From NCBI GenBank assembly GCA_013176395.1, contig JABMLP010000015.1, forward strand, positions 186,001-250,000: a DNA stretch of 64,000 bases, given 5' to 3'. Numbering within the stretch: the first letter of the stretch is position 1; every line of letters begins with the position of its first letter. The notes below the pieces were generated by a model. The model searched no databases. It saw only the letters and a list, made by a program, of their open reading frames with translations, and was not told the DNA's origin. The stretch comes from Venturia oleaginea. Its lineage: Eukaryota > Ascomycota > Dothideomycetes > Venturiales > Venturiaceae. The position numbers and the translations under genes are program-made. Of the stretch, positions 22,141 to 33,621 are shown piece after piece.

Positions 22141-23865
22141 TCTGTGGGTGGGATGCTATGTGAGGGTTTGTCAATATCCATTTTCCGAGCGGCGCCAATG
22201 TTCCTTTGCTGGGTATATATGCTTGTTTTATAGAGTGTCAAGATTCGCGAGGGCGCATGGGCCTTTGGTTGACGTAGGGCTATGCGAACGCGTTTTTTAC
22301 ACATCGTGAGATTGCGACAGAATGCGGGATGGCGATGGAGAGAATTGTGAGTGGGTGGAGACATACCTAATAAGCTGAGTCGAAGACACTGGAAATGAAG
22401 TGATTGTGCTGGTCTCGTGCTAATCGATTTGCCGATGCGTTAACTTTTTTGTTACGTCAGTGATGGTTGATCGTGACTGAAGCCGAGAGGTTGTATGAAG
22501 AAACGTGCGAGATCGTGAGGCAAGGCGAACAGTCTTCTATCTTCTCGAGGCAACCGTAGAGTCGTGAAAGCTACCACACTCCGTGCGGCCGTTTCGCGGG
22601 AGGCTCCGAAAGTGGAGCTTAGGCTAGGCTGGAGCCGTTGAGAACGATTAGGGAACACATAGTGCGCAAAAAGTGACTTACCAAGAGGTGAAGTTGTATT
22701 GGACGCAGCGCGATGGACTGAAGCTTGAGAAAATCAGTGAGTGATGAGAAAGAGCTTCGTGAGGAGTTGGTAATCGAGAGCTGGGAGGATCAGAGCTCTC
22801 AGACTCTTGTGCAGCCTCAGTCTAGCTTAATTATTAATCGCGCTAACATCAATTACTCCGAGTACTGGGGTCGTGAGAATTTATCAGCCCCGGCGTGCCT
22901 GGATACAGCCAGATGAGTTCCGTGTTTCAAATTTCTTGCAAGGTACCATAGTAGTTCCTTTGGATTCGAGCATTCTTTACCTTTTCTTACCCTCTGTCAA
23001 AATTCGAGTCAGCTTCCTTCTGAGCATTTCTGAGATATCATCGAAGGATGATGAACGTCTTTGGCAGGGACATGCTTAGTAAACCACTGTGCAAGAGGTC
23101 GTTGAACCCTTAGCTTGTGTACAAAGCGAGGAATACCCTTCAAGTTGTTATCGAGTCACCTGGACTATCTCGTCATACAGTTGTCTTCCTTCCAAACACA
23201 AGATGCCATTTCTGGATCGCAGAGCGGATCATCACGCAAAAACATGATGAATCTCGAAGTCGTCATGGAAGTATGCGAAGCATTGGTTTGAGGACAAGCT
23301 TTTCTCGGGAGACGTGGGTATCAATGTTTCAGATTTGCTTTTGATGGTATCCAACACCATTGGTATTCCATTCACCTAACAGTAGCGTCTTCGAAAAGTC
23401 TTTTATGTTCGGGTGAAGTATTAAATGGGTCTCTCGAGGGCTGATACGGTTGAATCCAAAGCCTGATGTACGAAGAGACATCTTCTCTCGTCGAGGCGAG
23501 GACAAACCTATATACCGCGTCGATGGTTCAGTACAGGTTTGAATGTCTGGCCATGTCCAAGTGGCCTCTTCGGAGGCATATCAAATTGCCTTGTAATAAC
23601 ATACATAGCAAGTAATGGGCATTTTTCTATTGTGACGGCAGCATGGGAATAGAAGAAAATTCTGGCTATACACCTGCCTGCAATGTCAGGTCTAATGATT
23701 ATTGGCCAGACACCGCCTCGAGAGATTTTCAATAAGATATCTTTCATGAATGCATTCTGGCTGTTATGCGGCCTCCCGATTTCGCAGGCAGATATCGATA
23801 AAGTGAAACTTCTCTAATAAATTTCTCCCATTCCATACACATTCACGACACTCAGATCATTCATC
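22141..23865. other. 1.7-kb stretch without a supported gene
   Basis: No open frame on either strand has recognisable domains. The right end is the promoter of the methyltransferase gene starting at 23866; the left end is upstream of the small membrane protein gene. Confidence 0.45.
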
Positions 23866-25320
23866 ATGGAGCCCCAACTAGCTGATAACCGAGCAGCGAA
23901 ACGAAAACAGCTTTCCGAAGGCATGTCGCATATGCGCGACCATGTCGTGGTTGAGGGTGAAGCTCCAGCATACGGCGTCCCCGCCGAATTTCAACCTGTG
24001 CGAAAACCTCGAACAGATGCCTCTGCGAATCCAGAGAAGCGAACGGATCCTTTCCAGTTCGGGTCGCGGTTTTTGGAAGAAGGGGACGATATCTTCGCGT
24101 ATAATGCTTGGGATCATGTCGAGACAGATGACACTTACAAAGAATTCGTGCTGGAGCAGTTTCAGAAGCAGCGAGAAAATCCAGTGAATGAAGCTGACAA
24201 GAGTACGTACGTGTTGGCTTGTGCAAATTCATTTGTATACGCACTTGCAGCTAACAAACAGTCACAGAGAAATACAATGACTACCCGGAACGATTCTGGA
24301 ACAAATTCTACACCAACAATACCTCTAATTTCTTCAAGAACCGAAAATGGCTGCACCAAGAATTTCCCATCCTTTCTGCCCTCACGCAAACCGATTCTCC
24401 TCCTACCTTAATCCTCGAAACGGGCGCGGGTGCAGGAAATACTGCGTTCCCAATCTTAGCACTGAACAAGAACCCACGTATGAAAATCCACGCGTGCGAT
24501 TTCTCGAAGAAGGCGGTGGAAGTAATCAAGTCAAATCCTGCATATGGAAGTGAAGAGAATATCGGCACAATTGCGGCATCTGTGTGGGATGTGGCCGCTG
24601 CACCAAATACTGAGACAGGCAAACTGAGTCTCCCTGAAGATATCGAGCCCGGCAGCGTAGATGTGGTGATCATGATCTTCATTTTCTCTGCCCTGGCACC
24701 TACACAATGGGAACAAGCTCTGCGCAATATCTGGCATGCACTGAAACCTGGCGGTTTGGTGCTGTTTAGAGATTATGGAAATGGCGATCTGGCACAGGTG
24801 AGATTCAAGAAGGGCAGGTGGATGGAGGAAAACTTCTATGTACTGAGGAGATGGCACGAGGGTGTATTTCTTTGAAGAGGAGGAATTGAAGAAGCTGTGG
24901 TCTGGCCGGAGAGAAGCGAGGGAGAACAGCGAAGCAAGAGACGGAGAAAAATCAAAGGAGGATGATCTTACGAACGAAGTCGCAGGTCTATCTATCTCGC
25001 AATCGGATCCTCCCAAGTTCGAAGTCCTAAACCTAGGAGTCGACAGGAGAATGCTGGTCAACCGCCAACGCAGATTGAAAATGTACCGGTGCTGGCTACA
25101 AGCAAAATTCAGGAGGCCATTTGAGAAAGGTGAGGCAGAGAAGGAGCAAGCGATACCAGGAGAATCGGCAGTGGGCATGATGGCCAATGAGGCAGCCTCG
25201 GAGGCTGCCCTCAAGGTTGACGTCGAACAGGCGGAACAAAACAAGCCAGAGGCTGCTTCTGAGGCCGTCGTGAAGATAGAACAAGATCAGGTCGAAGAAG
25301 AAATCCTGAAAGCGTCGTGA
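23866..25320 (+). CDS. TRM140: ABP140/TRM140-type tRNA m3C methyltransferase, frame interrupted
   Basis: Exon 1 is 23866..24202 and exon 2 starts at 24262. The product belongs to the METTL2/TRM140 class that makes 3-methylcytidine at position 32 of tRNA-Thr/Ser. Family signatures run in order: FGSRFLEEGDDIFAYNAWDHVE, then NFFKNRKWLHQEFP, the SAM-binding loop LETGAGAGNTAFPIL, ACDFSKKAVEVIK, and LKPGGLVLFRDYG. In frame the protein ends at a TGA at 24873, right after MEENFYV. The family's next motif (GDGTRVYFFEEEEL) is intact in the +1 frame from 24847, which stays open to 25320. One extra T at 24844 explains the shift. After the motif comes NRQRRLKMYRCWLQAKF, typical of the family end, then an Ala/Glu-rich tail. 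It is either a +1 recoding site, a fresh mutation or a base-call error. Confidence 0.85.
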
Positions 25321-25907
25321 TAAATCATGAATCTAGAGAGCCCTTGTTACCATTTGACATCAAGAAATTGGCTTACCTATGGTTGTGGCTCGATCCAATG
25401 ACGATCTCAGAATTTCTGGCTGGACTTCTTGACACGTTAGGTACCATTTTTGGCGAGGGTCAATACTGGTGGAAGGGGAGACATGGTGAATAACTGCTCC
25501 CGTTGACAAGGTTTATTTGCATTGTCATGATTCTTCCTTCTCTCGTCAACTCATCAATGTCTGGCATTACCGCACCAGTTGGTTTCTGACCAGGTTCTCT
25601 TTCACCAGGCTTTCTTGGCAAACAACGAAAAGAATGCCAATGTCGAGCCGATATATGAGCTTTGTGTTGGTGGATTTGAGACGACTCGATGAGACGGATT
25701 TTCGAAAGCAGAACAGGAGGGCAGGGGAACGCTATTCACGTAACTCAGTGGGGAACGAATTTGCAGCAAGGGAAGTAAGAAGAGGGATCTTGTGTAATCG
25801 GAGAAATTCCTCGAAAGCACGCTCTGGGGTTAGCAAAAGATTGAAATTGTTCGGATTATTTTACACAGATCAACGCCGGCTAATACACGTGTTTAGTTTG
25901 AGCGAAA
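25321..25907. other. intergenic between convergent genes
   Basis: This contains the 3' ends of the methyltransferase (plus) and the acyl-CoA synthetase (minus). Nothing else recognised. Confidence 0.45.
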
Positions 25908-28108
25908 TCAAAGTCGAGCTTTGCCTTGCTGAATCGCGCCCCAGCTCTTCGTGTTCAACCTTCGATAGGATTCACCATCAAGCCAGTAGACGCTCTCATT
26001 AGCAATTTGCTTCTCCGGGTCCCAAGATCGTGCCTGCATCTGGTTTTTGAGATGTTTGAAGGTAGCACCGACCTCAATTCTGCTAAGATTAGCGTAATCC
26101 AGGGCAGCGACGAGGGTGTCTGGATACTTACTGCTCGAGAAATCTGACCAACCGGGGAACCTGAAAAGTTGTCAAGCCCGTCGCTTTGAGTCGGCTATAC
26201 AACTGTTCAGCGAATAGCTTTTCAGCGTGTGGACTTGGGTCAGCCAATGTAATTGCAGCAGCACCAGCTTGTCCATCATATCTGCAAGTAATACGTCAGC
26301 CTTTTTCTCCTCTGAAATCTGGATACGAATTTTCCGCCACGATGTTCTAGAACAACAATGCATGGTGTGGTGTTGGCGGAGGTGGACACGGGGATAGCCT
26401 TACCCATCGAGTTTCACTGCATAAACGGTGACATCTTGCACTCCCGGTAGAGTAGAAATCAGTTCTCTGACTTCACCCGCACTGACGTTCTCACCATTCC
26501 ATCGGTAAGTGTCGCCAGAGCGGTCATGGAAGCGAATCCAACCCGATCGCTCTCGTACCAAAAGATCACCAGTTCGCTGATAAACATCTCCTTTTTTGAA
26601 TACATCCTTGATGATCTTTTTCTCATTCGCCTCCGGGTTGTTGAGATACTCGGGGTAGAAATCCATGCTTGTGACAAGGCCGATGGCTTCTCCTGGCTCA
26701 CCCTTCTTGGCACGCGCACAAAAGCCTGTATTTGGATCTCTCCACGGCGCTTCTGTCGTTGGATCATATTTGACCAGGATGGTATCTGTAATCATGTAAT
26801 TCGCGATGGGGCCTTGGAAGCCAACTTTCCCAGCCGCAATGGCCCCTTGAGAGACGTTGTCGAACTTGGCGAGTCCTTCTGTCGAGCGATAGAACTCCCG
26901 AATCTCATCGATCCCGAACCGCTCCATGAACTTCAGCCATACGTCTTTCTGTAAGCCGTTTCCAGATGCCACTTGACATGAGTGAGCTTTATCGTACGGC
27001 GATGGTGGTGCTTTGAGTAGGTATCTTGCGAGTTCGCCCACGTATAATGTTCGCGTGGCTTGGCTTTCGGCAAGAGACCTACTAAAACCGGATGCTGAGA
27101 ACTTGCGACCAAGACAAAAGGTCCCATTGGAGCCGATGGCTTGGAAAAGTCCAGTATAAAGGCCTGTGGCATGGAAAAGAGGCAGACAGGAAAAGATCCT
27201 CATTGGTAAATATTTCTTGGGATTGTCTGAGTCTTGTGGGACAGTCACAGAGACAATAATAAGCCGATCGTTCTTGATGGACACGGCTTTTGGCTTTCCA
27301 CTTGTTCCAGACGTGTATATCAATAAAGCGATATCTTTCGCGGCCCTAGGCACGACTGGTGCAGCCAATGTGACAGACTGGAGGTCGGTTTTTCCGACTC
27401 TAATGAAGTGATCTGGCTGCGTCGAGCTCACGGCGGCTTGCAGTGAAGCATAGGATCCAAAATCCAAGGTAATGCAAAGACTGGCCATCTTGGGTTCCCC
27501 TGTCAATGGAACGAGATGCTCAGTGAGATCTGGCGTTGATATTATCATATGTGCATCTGCTACACTTAAACAATGCAATAACGTCTGATCTGAGGGACAT
27601 GATTAGCGAGCCTCATCAATCAACAGTCATAAAACATACTTCTCAAAGCGGTGTTGACAAGAGCCGGAACAGCTCCCAGTTTTGAAATTGCGAGAATGGC
27701 AAAGACCATTTCAGGGGAATTGGTCATGAAAACTGCAATGAATGTGTTGGCGTGAACTCCCTGTTGATGTAAGATGTCGGCCAGAGCGTCCGTTTCTAAA
27801 GATTCCGAATTAGTGTGATATATCAAGCATTGGAAGAATATCGAACCTTTCTTCACTTGTCCCCATGTCCAAGTGCGTCCTTCGAACCAGAGAGCTGACG
27901 CGTTGGGATCGGTCAAGACTAGCTGCCCATACGCAGAGGCATTGTTCCCCAATGCCTTGAATCGGTTCCCTATGGCCTTGCCATATCTTTTGTCCCGAAG
28001 GATTTGCTGAACATCGCGAGAAATTGCCAGCCGAGCGTCAATGTAAGTAGCTCCAGCGACGAGAGCAGACGAAGCTGCGACCAGTGCTTGAGGAGTTACC
28101 TCGACCAT
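25908..28108 (-). CDS. peroxisomal very-long-chain/long-chain acyl-CoA synthetase (FAT1/FATP family)
   Basis: Five exons on the minus strand, 28108..27847, 27795..27640, 27589..26404, 26281..26132 and 26079..25908, with 48-122-nt introns and consistent phases, encode 641 aa. The enzyme activates fatty acids to acyl-CoA through an acyl-AMP intermediate. The AMP-binding P-loop is YTSGTSGKPKAV. The later motifs EFYRSTEG and YQRTGDLLVRERSGWIRFHDRSGDTYRWNGENVS are those of the FAT1/FATP branch, including the catalytic Asp and the hinge region. A hydrophobic segment opens the protein. The C-terminus is ...GKARL: A-R-L fits the peroxisomal PTS1 consensus. The gene is divergent from a PTS2-bearing thiolase with a shared 382-bp promoter, which places it in peroxisomal beta-oxidation or secondary-metabolite side-chain activation. 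Chain-length preference cannot be read. Confidence 0.92.
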
Positions 28109-28490
28109 TATGATTCTGACAGTCTGATGGATTGAAGATGAGGAGAATTAAGATATATCTAATTTGAGCTCGTAGATCTACCGAAGGTATCCCGTGGTCA
28201 AATAGACATTCAGGGAGTTACAAACGGCTTCCCTTTGCGGTTGCCATGGGCAAGATGTAACAAGCGAAGAGCGGCATTGGAAGCGCGGGAGATGGACAAC
28301 TGCCGGGTGAATTTGCCGAAGTCTCCCCCCGGTCAAAATAGCATGCTTCAAACCCCAGATTTTAGATGCATGATGCCGCGGGACTCCATTAGTGATACTC
28401 CGAGGTCCATATGTGCCTGTCATATACCATGCATGTACATAACTTCAACAATTCGCGAAACCTCTGCATCTGTAACTGGTCACCATCATC
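28109..28490. promoter_or_regulatory. shared bidirectional promoter of two peroxisomal genes
   Basis: 382 bp separate the two start codons. It contains a CCGAGG box at 28400..28405 and an ATTGG (reverse CCAAT) near 28275. CCTCGG/CCGAGG is the known core bound by FarA and FarB, the Zn2Cys6 regulators of fatty-acid catabolism in Aspergillus. That both genes respond together is an inference. Confidence 0.6.
28400..28405 (-). promoter_or_regulatory. FarA/FarB-type CCGAGG box
   Basis: A single perfect CCGAGG (CCTCGG on the other strand) lies 86 bp before the thiolase start and 292 bp before the acyl-CoA synthetase start. A six-base match can occur by chance; position and the two target genes raise its weight. 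Confidence 0.5.
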
Positions 28491-29953
<1,463 letters not shown>

Positions 29954-30540
29954 GAGATGGTGTATGTTTCATCTGTAAATAGTAACAATATCTGATATTC
30001 CAAGGCACGAGTTTCAAGTCCATGTTTAGACTTGTTGCCGTTTAGCGAAGTTGAGAGTTCGTTCATCAATCTATCTTATTCTAACTTCGATGGTATAATC
30101 TTTTTCCCCGGTAATCCGGTAATCCGGTAAACTTCCGATCGAGATCTCGTACACGGGTCCGCTAGTTTCAAGATAGGGCTTTCCGGAAGTTGTTTATTCT
30201 TCTTGTAGCTGCTCTACGATTATCCACTGACTCAAATGATATGACCCAGCCTCAATGCCGTTCTATTCTCTCATCGAGATTCCACAGCCGTATATAGTGC
30301 AGTAACTAAGGTTGCGGCAGCAGACCAATTCTTCGCTTTGAGGCGTCCAATGTCTGCCATAGTCGCCGACTTGATCACGATCGCCTTGAATCTTTGCGCG
30401 CTGCCGGTCTTTAAGCCTCGGTTTAAAATACTCTAACGGAGTCTTAGCCTAGAGTCCCTGGACCTCCACCTCGAACATCGACGATTTATTTGAAGCCTCC
30501 ACGCACCTGCCCAAAACATCACCAAATCTTATCGTACATC
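29954..30540. other. intergenic with a CCGGTAAT repeat
   Basis: This lies between the thiolase and the GST kappa gene (both plus strand). It contains three 8-bp CCGGTAAT units at 30108..30130. Otherwise nothing recognised. Confidence 0.5.
30108..30130 (+). repeat. CCGGTAAT x3, forming CGG-N4-CCG
   Basis: Three tandem 8-bp units create two overlapping CGGTAATCCG sites. CGG triplets facing each other are the typical half-site arrangement of Zn2Cys6 regulators. Function is not known. Confidence 0.5.
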
Positions 30541-31418
30541 ATGTCGAAGCCAAGGATCACGCTGTTCATCGACACGGTATCGCCCTTTGCATATTTGGCT
30601 TACTACGCGCTTAGAGTATGTTGATTACCAATCTTATTCCCGCCTCATACTGCTGGCAGGTGTATTCGTAATCATCCTCTGTGATGCTGATAAGTAGCAG
30701 AATTTCCCCATCTTCAAGCAATGCGAAATCGCATACGTACCCATCCTCCTTGGAGGTTTGATGAAACTCTGCAACAACACGCCGCCACTTGAGATAAAAA
30801 GTAAGAACCTGATCCAATCCCCGTGCCATGCAATCGTCGATAAGGCTCTGATTCGGCCCTTTCTTCAGACAAATCCCAATGGATCCTTCTCGAGCGGCTG
30901 AGGTGGGCACGCAAGTTTAATATCCCCATGCACGAGGAGGTGCCTGGAGGATTTCCAATTGTCACTCTCGGTACCCAAAGGGCGCTATGTGCCTTGGCCT
31001 TGGAGCAGCCAGATGCGCTCCCTTGTGTGATAGACGTGCTATACCACGAGTTCTTTGTCAATCACCAGATGCTCAACAAGCCTGAAGTAGTAGTGGCATC
31101 GTTTGCCAAGGCACTCAATATCTCTCACGAGGACGCCAAAGCTTGGTATGGGTAAGGCAACTCTCCAGAGGCGAAAGCCCTGTTAATGCAGAATACGAAA
31201 ATGGCATTCGACGAAGGAGCCTTTGGATTGCCGTGGATTATAGGTTGGTCACTGCCGTAAATCTGTTCGTATGCGCGATAATGCAAGCTTATACAACAGC
31301 AGCGACGAAAGCAAACGGGGTCAGAGAGTGTTTCTGGGGTTTCGACCACATGGGGCAGGTAGCGGATTATCTTGGCTTGGAAAGGCCAGCAGCTGACGGA
31401 TGGAAAGCGATGCTGTAA
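30541..31418 (+). pseudogene. kappa-class GST/DsbA-like isomerase, in-frame stop
   Basis: Exons 30541..30615, 30701..30800, 30869..31243 and about 31300..31418 encode a GST kappa / 2-hydroxychromene-2-carboxylate isomerase family protein. It has a thioredoxin-like fold binding glutathione. The N-terminus LFIDTVSPFAYLA carries the Ser used for glutathione activation. GGLMKLCNNTPP, WARKFNIPMHEEVPGGFP and YHEFFVNH follow, and the family C-terminus AFDEGAFGLPW and CFWGFDHMGQVADYLGL is intact. However, codon 31153..31155 is TAA, in the same frame as the intact part on both sides. No intron of acceptable length can remove it: the closest GT...AG pairs give 17-23 nt, or a 40-nt intron that shifts the frame. 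If used, the stop removes the last ~70 residues, including part of the active-site domain. Confidence 0.82.
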
Positions 31419-33621
31419 TTCGTGGTCCGTGATTAGTTGGTGGGACTGAAGCCAATATCTGATAATAGTGACAGGCTGCTTGGATAGCTGCATCATTGGA
31501 ATAGAGCTAGGCGGAGATCCCGATGAGACGGGTGGGAATGGCCCGTCGAGGCCCGTATCGGCTTGGCTAAGGCGCGTTGGTGGAGGTCCTATGTATAGGA
31601 GTATCGTTGAGAGAAGATCAGGTCTAGACTTTGGGATCCTGTGACTGTACTATTTCTCTTAATCAGAAAAAGGCGATCATATGTAGTGCCAGTAAGATAT
31701 AGAGTGAGCGGAGGAAGGTGTACTCCTCAATTCAGTTGAAGAATGCGTTCTTGGCGCGCTGATGACCAATCAGAAGCCGAGCTCTCAGGCAATTGACCCT
31801 GTCGCGCTGAATCCGCCAGCATTCTTCAAACGGATAAAGGAGTGTCTAACGAGGCAACCGATCCTGTACATCAAAGCTAAATTCCATGTCGATGAACCGA
31901 ATTCTCCGACTGACACAGGATTGCGACAAATCGCCAGTTGCGAATCGTGATGGGCTTAACCAGTCTCAATGACCCAACTTCAAGTACCTACCTCAATGCT
32001 AGTCGATCTGTGGGACGCAATCGCAAATGAAGCTGTAGGCTGTACCGAATTGGCTGCATTATTGGAGTACGAGGTTGTCAGTCCCAACGCGCCGGATACC
32101 TTAGATTCCACAAATCATGTTCCTTGGTTGACAACTTGTATAGAGTAGTCAGTAGATTCGACGTCTCGCCTGAGTACGCGAACGAGCATAGCAGCTTATT
32201 CTTGGGATAGTGACCCCACCGTCGCACCCCACAATATCCAGGGCAGCACAACGTATAGCAGTTTGCGTACAATCCATCAACCGGCAGGAACAGCAGCACG
32301 GAGAAATTCAACTTCACAAAGCATGTCTCCTTCTTTTGTCGGCACCAGCAGCCCATAGCGCTCAATGAAGAGGGCATCGGAAGCTAGTTTTCCTCGAGGA
32401 ATTTCGTTCTACGAAACCACGGCACAGCGTAAGCTGTGTCCTGGCAACTCAACCGCTGTGAAGAGTTCGTAGCGGCGGTCGTGGCTGGTCTCGATACTTT
32501 TTGATGAGGGAGTAAGTTGAGTGTGAGCTTTGGCAGCTACTTGTAAGAATTTTTTCTCGCTTACCGGATAAATAAATTGGATCCTGGTCCGAGTGGCCTT
32601 GGTGCCTCACTCTCTATCGATAACATGCCTCATTCTCTATCGATTACATGCCTGGCTCTCTATCGATTAGATGCCGGACTCTCTATCGATAACATATAGC
32701 CAGCAGCCAGCGCTGATATCTAATGATCAATCTTCATGAATGCTCAAGACTTTTTTTTCGGCAGGAAAAGCGACACGTGGCTGTTCCCATGGGTTTTAAT
32801 CAAAGCTCATTGAAGCATGTAATTCTAGAGATCTCGATGGCAAGGATCAGTCCTGTCGCAGCACGATCAAACCCAGCAATCGGCGCAGCAGATGCACCCA
32901 GCAGTCGGCGCAGCAGATGCTATCCAGATGTCCTTGACGTTTGGCGACGTTGAAGCACAACGTCGAGTGCCTGTCCGTCCGGCAAAGAAAGGGTCCGGAA
33001 GATCTGCACGTCTACCAGGCCGCAAGCAGGCCGCAAGCAGGCTTCAAGCTACACGTCTCTGCCCCTGGTCTAGCCTCTGGGGGTGCTTCGGCGGAAAGCC
33101 GATGGCCTCTCAATAATCGATCGGAGGCTGTTCCTCGCCCTGTACGCTCGAGGTGACGGTTTGGGGTGCTCTCAGATCCCAGAGTCGGGCCATTGTCTCC
33201 CTCAAACGCCTCCTGTACGCCATCGGGATCGAAATTGTTTCGGTCATGGGCTTTCGTGGGCCTCGCGAATCGCTGTCCGCGTTCTGGATGAGCCTTTCTC
33301 TCTCGACACAGTCTGCATGCCTTGAATGACATCGGTCATCGCCCACGCTCAGGCGCCACCACGTGAGATGCGAGATGCATCAAAAACCCATCCCAGCCAC
33401 TATTTTGCTTCGCGGAGCCGGTCACCAGCTCCGTTTCCTCTCAACAATTATCAATTCTCCCTCTTTTCCCACTGCCCATCGCAAGCCTGGTCGCTGCCCA
33501 TGTGAGTCACGAAGCTGCAGAAGCGTTTCTTCCTATGCCACAGACCGGTCCGTTCTGAGCTCCAAATGGTGGTGCGGAAGCCAGCTTTTCCACCTCGCGT
33601 CACGATTCGACGTTCCCCGCC
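31419..33621. other. 2.2-kb region with short repeats
   Basis: No supported gene. It contains a 23-bp tandem repeat (32611..32697) and a duplicated CGGCGCAGCAGATGC stretch around 32880-32920. The right end should be the promoter and 5' UTR of the Zn2Cys6 regulator. Confidence 0.5.
32611..32697 (+). repeat. 23-bp tandem repeat, 4 copies, with ATCGAT core
   Basis: The block TCTCTATCGAT begins at 32611, 32634, 32657 and 32680, exactly 23 bp apart. Three of the four units continue into A(A/C)ATG or AGATG, and each carries an ATCGAT palindrome. It lies in a gene-free stretch. Confidence 0.85.

Noticed and set aside
24796..24850. Intron that would remove the TRM140 frame shift
   Set aside because: The available GT...AG pairs here are 8-20 nt, far below a workable intron, and would delete conserved residues.
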